Shown: in pieces, positions 24,944 to 32,309 of the stretch
Position numbering within the stretch: the stretch's first letter is position 1
Layout of the letters: each line of letters opens with the position of its first letter
Source: Sphingomonas yabuuchiae
Lineage (GTDB): Bacteria > Pseudomonadota > Alphaproteobacteria > Sphingomonadales > Sphingomonadaceae
Assembly: GCF_001477495.1 (NCBI RefSeq)
Contig: NZ_LDTF01000092.1
Coordinates: 1 to 34,907 of the forward strand
Reading direction: 5' to 3'
Length of the DNA: 34,907 nucleotides
Notes under the pieces: model-generated
What the model was told of the DNA's origin: nothing
The model's database searches: none
The model's input: the letters and a program-made list of their open reading frames with translations, nothing else
Program-made: the position numbers and the translations under genes

Positions 24944-25990
24944 GTGACGTCTTCCAGCCCTAAGCCTGTTACCATCGCCAAACGCCCCGAAGGCGTCACC
25001 ATCCGCGCGGTCGGCGAGCGGGCGGGGGTGTCGGCGATGACCGTCTCCAACGTCATCAACGGTGCTGGCCGCGTCAGCCCCACGACGCGCGCGGCGGTGC
25101 TCGCGGCGATCGAAGCGCTGGGTTACGTTCCCAATGTCGCGGCACGCCGCCTGGCCAAGGCGCGGGCGACGACGCTGGGGCTGCTCTATAGTGACAAGGG
25201 CACGCCCTTTATTGATTCGGTGCTGCTCGGCGCGCTGCGCGCGAGCAATGCGCGCGGTCTGCAATTCATCGCCCAGGCCGAAGAGGGTCTGACCCGCGAA
25301 GCGGCCGAGGCGGCGCTGCGCACGCTGGTGCAGAGCGGCGCGGCGGCGGTGTTGCTCCTGCCTCCCTTTGCCGAATTGTTGAGCGGGTCGGGGCTGTTCG
25401 AGGAACTGGGCGTCGCGGCGGCGGCGATCGCGACGGGGCAGGTGATGTCCGACATGGCGACGGTGCGGATCGACAATCGCGCGGCGATGGCGGCGATGAC
25501 CGCGCATGTCGTGCGGGCCGGGCATCGCCGCATCGGCTTTCTGGCGGGGCCACAGCATTTCTCGGTCGCCGATGAGCGGTTGGCGGGATTTCGCGACGGG
25601 CTGGCGGCGAGCGGGATCGCGTACGACCCGTCGCTGGTCGTGCGCGCCGGGTTCGATCCGGCGGCGGGCGCGGCGGCGGGCGGGGCGCTGCTCGACCGCC
25701 AGGACCGGCCGAGCGCGATCCTGTGCAGCAGCGACGACATGGCCGCCGGGCTGATCGGCGAGGCCTCGCGCCGGGGCCTGCGGCTGCCGGACGAACTGGC
25801 AGTGACCGGGTTCGACGATACCGCGATCGCGGCCCGGCTCTGGCCGCCGCTGACGGTGATCCGCCAGCCGGTCGGCGACATGGCCTTCCGCGCGGTCGAG
25901 CAGGTGCTGGCGGCGCTACGCTCGCGGGTGGTGGAGGACCGGGTGGTGGATTTCGAGCTGGTGGTGCGGGAGTCGGTAGGGCGGGGATGA
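24944..25990 (+). CDS. LacI-family transcriptional regulator of the sugar locus
   Basis: 348 residues from the GTG at 24944; an ATG at 24890 lies inside the preceding repeat and would add repeat-encoded residues. LacI helix-turn-helix with VTIRAVGERAGVSAMTVSN, then the hinge helix YVPNVAARRLAK, then a periplasmic-binding-protein-like ligand domain (~75-345). Members repress sugar operons until the sugar or a derivative binds. It ends the operon and the 14-bp dyad at 17041-17054 is its best candidate site. The ligand cannot be told from sequence. Confidence 0.92.
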   Translation: MTSSSPKPVTIAKRPEGVTIRAVGERAGVSAMTVSNVINGAGRVSPTTRAAVLAAIEALGYVPNVAARRLAKARATTLGLLYSDKGTPFIDSVLLGALRASNARGLQFIAQAEEGLTREAAEAALRTLVQSGAAAVLLLPPFAELLSGSGLFEELGVAAAAIATGQVMSDMATVRIDNRAAMAAMTAHVVRAGHRRIGFLAGPQHFSVADERLAGFRDGLAASGIAYDPSLVVRAGFDPAAGAAAGGALLDRQDRPSAILCSSDDMAAGLIGEASRRGLRLPDELAVTGFDDTAIAARLWPPLTVIRQPVGDMAFRAVEQVLAALRSRVVEDRVVDFELVVRESVGRG

Positions 25991-26000
25991 TTCCCTTCCT

Positions 26001-26082
26001 CCGTTCGCACGGAGCGAAGTCGAAGTGCACGCCCTGGCGCTACCCGGATCCCTTGGCCTTCGACTTCGCTCAGGCTGAACGG
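26001..26082. repeat. Dispersed inverted-repeat element (copy B)
   Basis: Arms 26001-26025 and 26058-26082 match at 21 of 25 positions when one is reversed and complemented. The right part (26055-26082) is identical over 28 bases, inverted, to 7164-7191. It lies 10 bases after the LacI stop and may serve as its terminator. Confidence 0.85.
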
Positions 26083-26111
26083 GGCAGGGGGGATGGGCGT
26101 TTCACAAACCC

Positions 26112-26241
26112 CCGTTCCCCGGCGAAGGCCGGGGCCCAGGCGCCATCAAGTGCGTGGAGCGCGCCGCGAGGCGGGGGAGGCCCATCCATCCCGCCCCCGA
26201 TCATTCACCGCAACTGGGCCCCGGCCTTCGCCGGGGAACGG
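26112..26241. repeat. Perfect 28-bp inverted repeat between lacI and fbp
   Basis: Arms 26112-26139 and 26214-26241 are exact reverse complements over 28 bases, each containing CCCCGGCGAAGGCCGGGG or its complement. The 74-base interior has a second, smaller dyad of the GCGGGGG/CCCCCGC type. No gene is seen in 25991-26266. It sits between convergent genes and could act as a two-way terminator or be a non-autonomous mobile repeat. Confidence 0.9.
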
Positions 26242-26266
26242 AATAGAAGAAGGAGGGGCGACCGGG

Positions 26267-27286
26267 TTACCCCGTCCGCCCATAGTCCGCGATCAGCGCG
26301 ACTTCCTCGGGATCGCCCAGCACCACGCCGACGCGCTGGTGCAGGCCGACCGCCTCGACCTCCATGATCGGGATGGCGCCGTCGATCGACGCGCCGCCCG
26401 CCTGTTCGATCAGGAAGCTCATCGGGTTCGCCTCATAAAGCAGGCGCAGCTTGGCCTTGCCGTCTTTGCGGTGGTCGCCCGGATAGAGGAACACGCCGCC
26501 CCGCTTCAGGATACGGTGGACATCCGCCACCATCGAGGCGGTCCAGCGCATATTGTAATCCTCGCCCAGCGGCCCCTCGGTGCCGAGGATGCGCTCTTCG
26601 ATATAGCGCGCGATACCGGGCGACCATTGGCGGCGGCGCGCCATGTTGATCGCGAATTCCTTGGTGCCGGTGGGGATACGCATCGGCCCGTCGGTCAGCC
26701 GCCACGATCCGATTTCGCGGTCCAGCGTGAACTCATAGACGCCGGTGCCGACCGTCAGGACGAGCAGCGTCTGCGGTCCATAGATCGCATAGCCCGCCGC
26801 CACTTGCGCCCGGCCGGGCTGGAGGAAGTCCGCCTCGGTCACTTCGCGGCCCGCGCAATCCTCGGGCGCGCGCAGGACCGAGAAGATGGTGCCGACCGAC
26901 AGGTCGACATCGACATTGCTCGACCCGTCGATGGGATCGAACAGCAGCAGATATTCGCCACGCGGAAAGCGATTGGGAATGCGGTGGATCGTCTCCATCT
27001 CCTCCGACGCCATGGCGGCCAGGTGTCCGCCCCATTCGTTCGCATCGAGCAGCAGGTCGTTGGCGATCACGTCCAGCTTCTTCTGGACCTCGCCCTGCAC
27101 ATTCTCGCTGCCCAGGCTGCCGAGCACATCGCCCAGCGCGCCCTTGGAAATCGCCTGATTCACCGCCTTGCAGGCGCGGGCGACCGTCTCGATCAGAAGG
27201 CGAAGCTCGGCGGGGCAGGTCTCTTCGGAGCGGCGCTGCTCCTCGATCAGGAAACGGGTCAGCGTCGTCTGGCGCGGCGTCGTCAT
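26267..27286 (-). CDS. fbp: Class I fructose-1,6-bisphosphatase
   Basis: 339 residues from the ATG at 27286, six bases after GGAG; a longer start adds 22 residues with no family match. It removes the 1-phosphate of fructose-1,6-bisphosphate in gluconeogenesis, which fits growth on acetate or hydroxybutyrate through the aceA pathway. Metal-binding [13 protein letters not shown], preceded by ASEEMETI, and the substrate-binding [16 protein letters not shown] and GGVFLYPGD are all present. Length is normal. Divergent from the serine acetyltransferase gene. Confidence 0.97.
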   Translation of the reverse strand: MTTPRQTTLTRFLIEEQRRSEETCPAELRLLIETVARACKAVNQAISKGALGDVLGSLGSENVQGEVQKKLDVIANDLLLDANEWGGHLAAMASEEMETIHRIPNRFPRGEYLLLFDPIDGSSNVDVDLSVGTIFSVLRAPEDCAGREVTEADFLQPGRAQVAAGYAIYGPQTLLVLTVGTGVYEFTLDREIGSWRLTDGPMRIPTGTKEFAINMARRRQWSPGIARYIEERILGTEGPLGEDYNMRWTASMVADVHRILKRGGVFLYPGDHRKDGKAKLRLLYEANPMSFLIEQAGGASIDGAIPIMEVEAVGLHQRVGVVLGDPEEVALIADYGRTG

Positions 27287-27442
27287 CGATTGCTCCGGGA
27301 TTGGCCAGGAAATGATCGGCCCCGCGGGCTCCCTCCCGCCGGGCCAAGCCATGGTGGCGGGCGGACCATGGACCGGCCTCTTCGCATGCGCAACCTGACG
27401 TTAAGCAAAGCTGGCGCTTTATGGGACCGTAGCAAATCTGTT

Positions 27443-27467
27443 ATATCCCACTTCGCAAATGGGATAT
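27443..27467. promoter_or_regulatory. 25-bp dyad upstream of the serine acetyltransferase gene
   Basis: ATATCCCA (27443-27450), nine bases, then TGGGATAT (27460-27467): perfect 8-bp arms. The right arm ends 22 bases before the ATG at 27490. The 25-bp size and the ATA-TAT ends are like sites of Rrf2-family regulators (IscR, CymR), several of which control cysteine and iron-sulfur genes. The regulator is not in the window. Confidence 0.5.
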
Positions 27468-27489
27468 GATGGAGGTCGGAGGATCGCTT

Positions 27490-28464
27490 ATGACGACCGG
27501 ACGGCTGATGACGGACACCCCCATGCAGGGTCATGCCTCGACGGGCATTGACGGCATCGTATCGGCGTTGCGCACCGCCCGGCATGGCTGGCGGGTGCGG
27601 CAGGATGCGGGCCGCGATGTCGAGCAGTTTCCGTCACGCAGCGGCGTCGAGGATGTCGTCGCGCTGGTCGCCGCCGCGCTCTATCCGCGCCGCCTGGGCC
27701 ATTTCCGGGGCGCGGCGCAGGAGGAGGATCGTTTCGTCGCCGCCAAGCTGCTCGCCGCGCTGACCGCGCTGGAGCGTGAGATCGGGGCCGAGCTGGCCTA
27801 TTGGCAGAAGGATGTCGACGCCGCCTTTCCGCCCGAACAGGCGGCGCTGGTGTCGCGGCTGTTCGGGGCGACCCTGCCGCAGGTGCGCGAGCTGATCGAC
27901 AGCGATGTCGAGGCGGCGTTCCTGGCCGATCCCGCCGCGCGCAGCGTCGACGAGATCCTGCTCTGCTATCCCGGTGCCATCGCCAGCCTGCACCACCGTA
28001 TCGCGCATGAGCTGAACGCACTGGGCGCGCCGATCGTGGCACGGACGATCTCCGAACTCGCCAATGAGCGGACCGGGATCGACATCCATCCGGGCGCGAC
28101 CATCGGGCGGCATTTCTTCATCGACCATGGCACGGGCGTCGTCGTCGGCGAGACCGCGATCATCGGCGAGCGCGTGCGCGTGTACCAGCATGTGACGCTG
28201 GGTGCGCGTTCGGCGCTGGGCACCGCGCCGCGTTCGCCGCGCGACCGTTTCTCGCGCCATCCCATCGTCGAGGATGACGTCATCATCTATGCGGGGGCCA
28301 CGATCTTGGGGCGGGTGACGATCGGGGCGCGGTCGGTGATCGGGGGCAATGTCTGGTTGTTGACCGATGTCGAGCCGGACAGCGTGCTCGTCCAGCCCGA
28401 GGCGCTGGCGCTGCCGCGCGCGGACGCGCGGGCATTGCGGCAGGAATTGGAGGGGACGGCATGA
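27490..28464 (+). CDS. epsC: Serine O-acetyltransferase, EpsC/SrpH type
   Basis: 324 residues from the ATG at 27490, seven bases after GGAGGA; the earlier ATG at 27466 lies inside the dyad. It acetylates L-serine with acetyl-CoA, the first step of cysteine synthesis. An alpha-helical N-terminal domain is followed by a left-handed beta-helix of hexapeptide repeats: IDIHPGATIGRHFFIDHGTG (His residues typical of the active site), VVVGETAIIGERVRVY, and RHPIVEDDVIIYAGATILG. The long N-terminal region is the EpsC form rather than the short CysE form. Coupled (ATGA) to the next gene. Confidence 0.92.
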   Translation: MTTGRLMTDTPMQGHASTGIDGIVSALRTARHGWRVRQDAGRDVEQFPSRSGVEDVVALVAAALYPRRLGHFRGAAQEEDRFVAAKLLAALTALEREIGAELAYWQKDVDAAFPPEQAALVSRLFGATLPQVRELIDSDVEAAFLADPAARSVDEILLCYPGAIASLHHRIAHELNALGAPIVARTISELANERTGIDIHPGATIGRHFFIDHGTGVVVGETAIIGERVRVYQHVTLGARSALGTAPRSPRDRFSRHPIVEDDVIIYAGATILGRVTIGARSVIGGNVWLLTDVEPDSVLVQPEALALPRADARALRQELEGTA

Positions 28465-29201
28465 AGCAGGGGCGCAAACCGGTCATCGGCCTGATGTGCG
28501 GCAATGAGGTTTCCAGCCGTCCGATCCAGGCGGTGGCAACGCGCTTCATCGAACCGCTGGTCCAGCTGTGCGGCGCGAGCGTTCTGATCGTCCCCGCCGT
28601 GCCCGAAGCGGTCGACACTGCGTTGATGGCCGACATGCTCGACGGGCTGCTGCTGACCGGTGGGCGCTCGCATGTCGCCCCCGCCCAATATGGCGACTGC
28701 GCCGAACTGGCGCCGCAAGCCTGCGACCCGCAGCGGGATTCGGTCGCGCTGGCGCTGGCGGGGCGGATGATCGAACGCGGCAAGACGGTGTTCGGCATCT
28801 GCCGGGGAATGCAGGAGATCAATGTGCTGTTCGGCGGCTCGCTGACCTGCCTGGGCGGGTTGCCGCGTCATCATCGTGGTTCGTGGGACGGCGATTACGA
28901 CACGTTGTTCGGCCACCACCACCCCGTCGACCTGATGCCCGGCGGCGCGCTGGCCGGGCGCAGCGGGCATCGCCGGGTCGAGGTCAACTCAGTGCATCAG
29001 CAGGGCGTCGACCGGCTGGGCTATGGCCTGGTGGTCGAGGCACGCGATGCCGAGGACGGGCTGATCGAGGCGTTCCGCGCGCCCGGCTGCGGCGCGGATG
29101 TGCTGGCGGTGCAGTGGCATCCCGAATGGGGCATCGCGACTTGCGGCGTGGCGCGCGGCTTCTTCACCATGCTGGGCGAATCTGTGCGCGGCCACGCCTG
29201 A
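28461..29201 (+). CDS. Class I glutamine amidotransferase-like hydrolase (PuuD family)
   Basis: 246 residues, start overlapping the acetyltransferase stop by four bases. Family members hydrolyse gamma-glutamyl amides such as gamma-glutamyl-GABA. The catalytic triad is visible: Cys114 in FGICRGMQE, and His220 and Glu222 in QWHPEW, with the NSVHQQG segment between. No synthetase or amine-oxidase gene of the putrescine pathway is adjacent, so the substrate may be another gamma-glutamyl compound; the coupling to serine acetyltransferase hints at a thiol or cysteine link, which is inference. Confidence 0.9.
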   Translation: MKQGRKPVIGLMCGNEVSSRPIQAVATRFIEPLVQLCGASVLIVPAVPEAVDTALMADMLDGLLLTGGRSHVAPAQYGDCAELAPQACDPQRDSVALALAGRMIERGKTVFGICRGMQEINVLFGGSLTCLGGLPRHHRGSWDGDYDTLFGHHHPVDLMPGGALAGRSGHRRVEVNSVHQQGVDRLGYGLVVEARDAEDGLIEAFRAPGCGADVLAVQWHPEWGIATCGVARGFFTMLGESVRGHA

Positions 29202-29258
29202 CCGCCATTTTCCCCGGTCCTCCATCGATTGTCGCAGGGACGGTTCGCGCCGTCGGAT

Positions 29259-29310
29259 AGCGCTTGCGTTCGGCGCTCGGCTCGCCGTACAGTCGCGCTC
29301 ATAAAATATG
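29259..29310 (+). promoter_or_regulatory. Likely promoter region of the fucose-type operon
   Basis: An AT-rich stretch with TAAAAT (29302-29307) gives a possible -10 box, 27 bases before the leader start. AGCGC (29259-29263) and GCGCT (29273-29277) form a small dyad upstream. No good -35 box. No copy of the LacI-type dyad at 17041 is seen here. Confidence 0.3.
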
Positions 29311-29333
29311 ACTTTCATGGAGAAGGAGTCGTG

Positions 29334-29378
29334 ATGGCGTCAGTCGGCACGGGACGGCACAAGCGAGGACAAGGCTGA
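29334..29378 (+). CDS. 14-codon leader reading frame ahead of the fucose permease
   Basis: ATG at 29334 with a strong AAGGAG six bases upstream; it encodes MASVGTGRHKRGQG and its TGA overlaps the ATG of the permease gene (TGATG). The ribosome-binding site is better than the permease's own. It may couple translation of the permease to ribosomes arriving from the leader, or simply be where ribosomes load. Whether the peptide matters is unknown. Confidence 0.4.
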   Translation: MASVGTGRHKRGQG

Positions 29379-30694
29379 TGGCGCTGCCTGTCGATCTACC
29401 CCCGATGGCCATGACGGGGCGGGACGGTGATGCCGCCGGCCATGGCGATACGGTCGCGCGCAGCAATCTTCCCGCGCTCATCATCACGGTCAGCCTGTTC
29501 TTCCTGTGGGGGATGGCCAACAACCTGAACGACATCCTGATCGCGCAATTCCGCAAGGCCTTCACGCTCAGCGATTTCGGGACCAGCTTCGTCCAGCAGG
29601 TCTTCTATCTCGGCTATTTCCTGCTGGCGGTGCCCGCCTCGATGGTGATGCGCCGTTACGGCTACAAGGCGGCGATCGTGCTGGGGCTGACGCTCTATGG
29701 CACCGGCGCGCTGCTCTTCTATCCGGCGGCGGCGGCGAGCCTGTACCAGTTGTTCCTGCTCGGCCTGTTCGTGATCGCGGCGGGCCTCGCCTTCCTCGAA
29801 ACCTCGGCCAATCCGCTGATGGGTGAGCTGGGCGATCCGGCTGGGGCGACCCGGCGGCTCAACTGGGCGCAGGCGGCCAATCCGCTGGGCGCGATCACCG
29901 GTGTCCTGATCGGACGCTTCTTCATCCTGTCGGGCATCGAACATGACGAGCGGGCGCTCGCCACGATGGACGCCGCCGCACGCACCGCTTTCTACAAGGC
30001 CGAGGTGCAGGCCATCGCGCCGCCCTATGTCGCGATCGCGATCGTCGTGTTGCTGTTCGCCGTGGCGGCCGCCCTGGTCCGTTTTCCCAGCGGTACGCCG
30101 GTCCGTGCGGAGGAAGGGCGCGGCGGCCGCTTCGTCGACGTGTTCCGCCAGCCGCGCCTGATGGGGGCGGTCGTCGCACAGTTCTTCTATGTCGGCGCGC
30201 AGGTCGGCGTGTGGAGCTATACGATCCGCTATGCCCAGGCCAATGTCGGCCTGAATGAGCGGGGCGGCGCGGATGCGCTGTTCTTCTCGCTGGTGCTGTT
30301 CGCTGCCGGGCGTTTCCTGGGCAGCGCGCTGATGGGGCGCGCCGCACCGGTGAAGCTGCTGGCGCTGTTCGCAGGGCTTTCGGTCCTGCTGACCGCCGTG
30401 GCGGCCATGCTGGGCGGCTGGCCGGGCTTGATCGCGCTGGTCGCGGCAAGCTTCTTCATGTCGATCCAGTTCCCGACCATCTTCGCGCTGGGGATCGAGG
30501 GGCTGGGGCCGTTGCGCCGGGCGGGGGCGTCGCTGATCGTCATGGCGATCATCGGCGGGGCGGGGCTGACCGCATTGATGGGCTTGGTGTCCGACCATGC
30601 CGGTATTACCAGCGCGATGCTGGTCCCGACCGTCAGCTTCGTGGTCGTGACACTCTTCGCCCTGATGCTGGGCCGCCGGAAGGAGATGAATTGA
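29378..30694 (+). CDS. FucP-like MFS permease (L-fucose or related sugar:H+ symport)
   Basis: 438 residues, about twelve membrane helices. FucP-branch marks: LFFLWGMANNLNDILIAQFRK early, FVQQVFYLGYFLLAVPA, and FLETSANPLMGELGDPAGATRRLNWAQAANPLG in helix 4-5. Starts in the TGATG overlap with the leader frame. It should bring the sugar into the cytoplasm for the five enzymes that follow. The substrate (L-fucose, or another 6-deoxy-sugar) is inferred from these enzymes. Confidence 0.9.
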   Translation: MALPVDLPPMAMTGRDGDAAGHGDTVARSNLPALIITVSLFFLWGMANNLNDILIAQFRKAFTLSDFGTSFVQQVFYLGYFLLAVPASMVMRRYGYKAAIVLGLTLYGTGALLFYPAAAASLYQLFLLGLFVIAAGLAFLETSANPLMGELGDPAGATRRLNWAQAANPLGAITGVLIGRFFILSGIEHDERALATMDAAARTAFYKAEVQAIAPPYVAIAIVVLLFAVAAALVRFPSGTPVRAEEGRGGRFVDVFRQPRLMGAVVAQFFYVGAQVGVWSYTIRYAQANVGLNERGGADALFFSLVLFAAGRFLGSALMGRAAPVKLLALFAGLSVLLTAVAAMLGGWPGLIALVAASFFMSIQFPTIFALGIEGLGPLRRAGASLIVMAIIGGAGLTALMGLVSDHAGITSAMLVPTVSFVVVTLFALMLGRRKEMN

Positions 30695-31425
30695 TGAACC
30701 GTCTGCAGGGTAAGCGGGCGATCGTGACGGGCGCCGGACAGGGCATCGGCCGCGCCGCCGCCGAACTGTTCGCCGCCGAGGGGGCAGAGGTGATCGCGGT
30801 CGATCGCAATGCCGATGCGCTGGCCAGCCTTCGGGGCTGCACGACCGAAATACTGGACCTGACCGACCCGGCGGCGATCGCCGCGTTCGGCGAGCGGACG
30901 GGCGCGGTCGATGTGCTGTTCAACTGTGCGGGCTATGTCGATGCGGGCGACCTGCTGGCGACGCAGGACGGGGGATATCGCCTGTCCTTCGACCTGAACG
31001 TCCATGCGATCACCCATATGCTTCAGGCGTTCGTGCCCGCGATGATCGCACAAGGCGGTGGCTCGATCGTCAACATGGCCTCGGTCGCGGGGGCGCTGAT
31101 CGGTGTGCCCAATCGCTACGCCTATTGCGCGTCCAAGGGCGCGGTCGCAGGGATCACCCGTTCGGTCGCGCTGGACTATGTCGGGAAGGGCATTCGCTGC
31201 AACGCAATCTGCCCCGGCACCGTCCAGTCGCCCAGCCTCGACGAGCGGCTGGCCGCGACCGGCGATGCGGAGGCCGCGCGTGCCGCCTTCGTCGCGCGCC
31301 AGCCCATGGGGCGGCTGGGCCGCGCCGAGGAAGTCGCCGCGCTCGCCCTCTATCTCGCCTCGGACGAGAGCGCCTATACCACCGGCCAGATGCACGCCAT
31401 CGACGGCGGATGGACGATGGCGTGA
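30694..31425 (+). CDS. 2-keto-3-deoxy-L-fuconate dehydrogenase-like SDR
   Basis: 243 residues from the ATG at 30694 (TGATG overlap with the permease stop), eight bases after GGAAGGAG. NAD-binding TGAGQGIG (12-19), NCAG (77-80), catalytic Ser130, Tyr144 and Lys148. The segments ITRSVALDYVGKGIRCNAIC and PGTVQSPSLDERL are shared with human BDH2 and with bacterial 2-keto-3-deoxy-L-fuconate dehydrogenases, which oxidise C4 to give 2,4-diketo-3-deoxy-L-fuconate. Operon partners make that role more likely than hydroxybutyrate oxidation. Overlaps the next gene (GTGA). Confidence 0.88.
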   Translation: MNRLQGKRAIVTGAGQGIGRAAAELFAAEGAEVIAVDRNADALASLRGCTTEILDLTDPAAIAAFGERTGAVDVLFNCAGYVDAGDLLATQDGGYRLSFDLNVHAITHMLQAFVPAMIAQGGGSIVNMASVAGALIGVPNRYAYCASKGAVAGITRSVALDYVGKGIRCNAICPGTVQSPSLDERLAATGDAEAARAAFVARQPMGRLGRAEEVAALALYLASDESAYTTGQMHAIDGGWTMA

Positions 31426-32309
31426 CGCACACGCGCCCGCCTTTCGTCGACGCGCATTTCCATCTGTGGGATCACGCGGTGCTGCGCTACCCATGGCTGG
31501 ACGCGCCCGAGACCGCGCCGATCGCCGCGAGCTATCGAATCGCCGATTACCGGGCGGAGTTGGCAGGGTGGAATCTGGCGGGCGCGGTGCATGTCGATGC
31601 GGGTGCGCATCCCGATCAGGGTGCGGACGAGACGATCTGGCTGAACGGCGTCGCGGATGAGGACGGCCTGCCCGGCGCGATCGTCGCGCGGGTCGAACTC
31701 GATCACCCGGCGGTCGAGGCGCGACTGGCATGGCAGGCGGCGCAGCCACGGGTGAAGGGCATCCGTCACCTTATCAACTGGCACCCGACCGACCCCGCGC
31801 GCCGGGCCTATGAGCGTGACCTGACCCGCGATCCGCGCTGGCGGGCGGGTTATGCGCTGCTCGGTCGCTATGGGCTGAGCTATGATTTCCACGGCTTTCC
31901 CGCGCAACTGTCGGGACTGGCCGAGGTCGCAGGCCAGCATCCCGAGGTGCCGGTCATCCTCAACCACCTCGCGCTGCCCATCCCGGCAGACGGGCTGGAG
32001 GAATGGCGCGCCGGATTGATCGCTTTTGCCGCCATGCCCCATGCCGCGATCAAGCTGTCGGGGGCGGGGTTCATAGGACCGCGCTTCGATCCCGCCGGTT
32101 TCGCCGATATCGTTGCCGAGGTGATCGACCGTTTCGGCACCGACCGGGTGATGGTCGCGACCAACTTTCCGACCGACCGGCTTGCCGCCGGTCTCGACCA
32201 TACGCTCGGCGCTTACGAGGCGTTGCTGAGCGGCTTTTCCGATGACGAGCGGCGCGACCTGTGGGGGCGCAATGCCGACCGGATCTATCGATTGGGCCTG
32301 AACCTATGA
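31422..32309 (+). CDS. L-fuconolactonase-like amidohydrolase
   Basis: 295 residues from the GTG at 31422, which overlaps the preceding TGA by four bases like the rest of the operon; an ATG at 31410 is the alternative. A COG3618 metal-dependent hydrolase: VDAHFHLWD at the N-terminus, GIRHLI, VILNHLALP and ATNFPTDR later. It opens sugar lactones such as L-fucono-1,5-lactone or L-rhamnonolactone to the acid. The neighbours fit L-fuconate formation. The next gene starts within its stop codon (ATGA). Confidence 0.9.
   Translation: MTHTRPPFVDAHFHLWDHAVLRYPWLDAPETAPIAASYRIADYRAELAGWNLAGAVHVDAGAHPDQGADETIWLNGVADEDGLPGAIVARVELDHPAVEARLAWQAAQPRVKGIRHLINWHPTDPARRAYERDLTRDPRWRAGYALLGRYGLSYDFHGFPAQLSGLAEVAGQHPEVPVILNHLALPIPADGLEEWRAGLIAFAAMPHAAIKLSGAGFIGPRFDPAGFADIVAEVIDRFGTDRVMVATNFPTDRLAAGLDHTLGAYEALLSGFSDDERRDLWGRNADRIYRLGLNL

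Noticed and set aside
30694..31425. Second 3-hydroxybutyrate dehydrogenase (BDH2-like)
   Set aside because: The similarity is real, but the gene is locked into the fucose-type operon and a typical BdhA is already present at 4080-4865.
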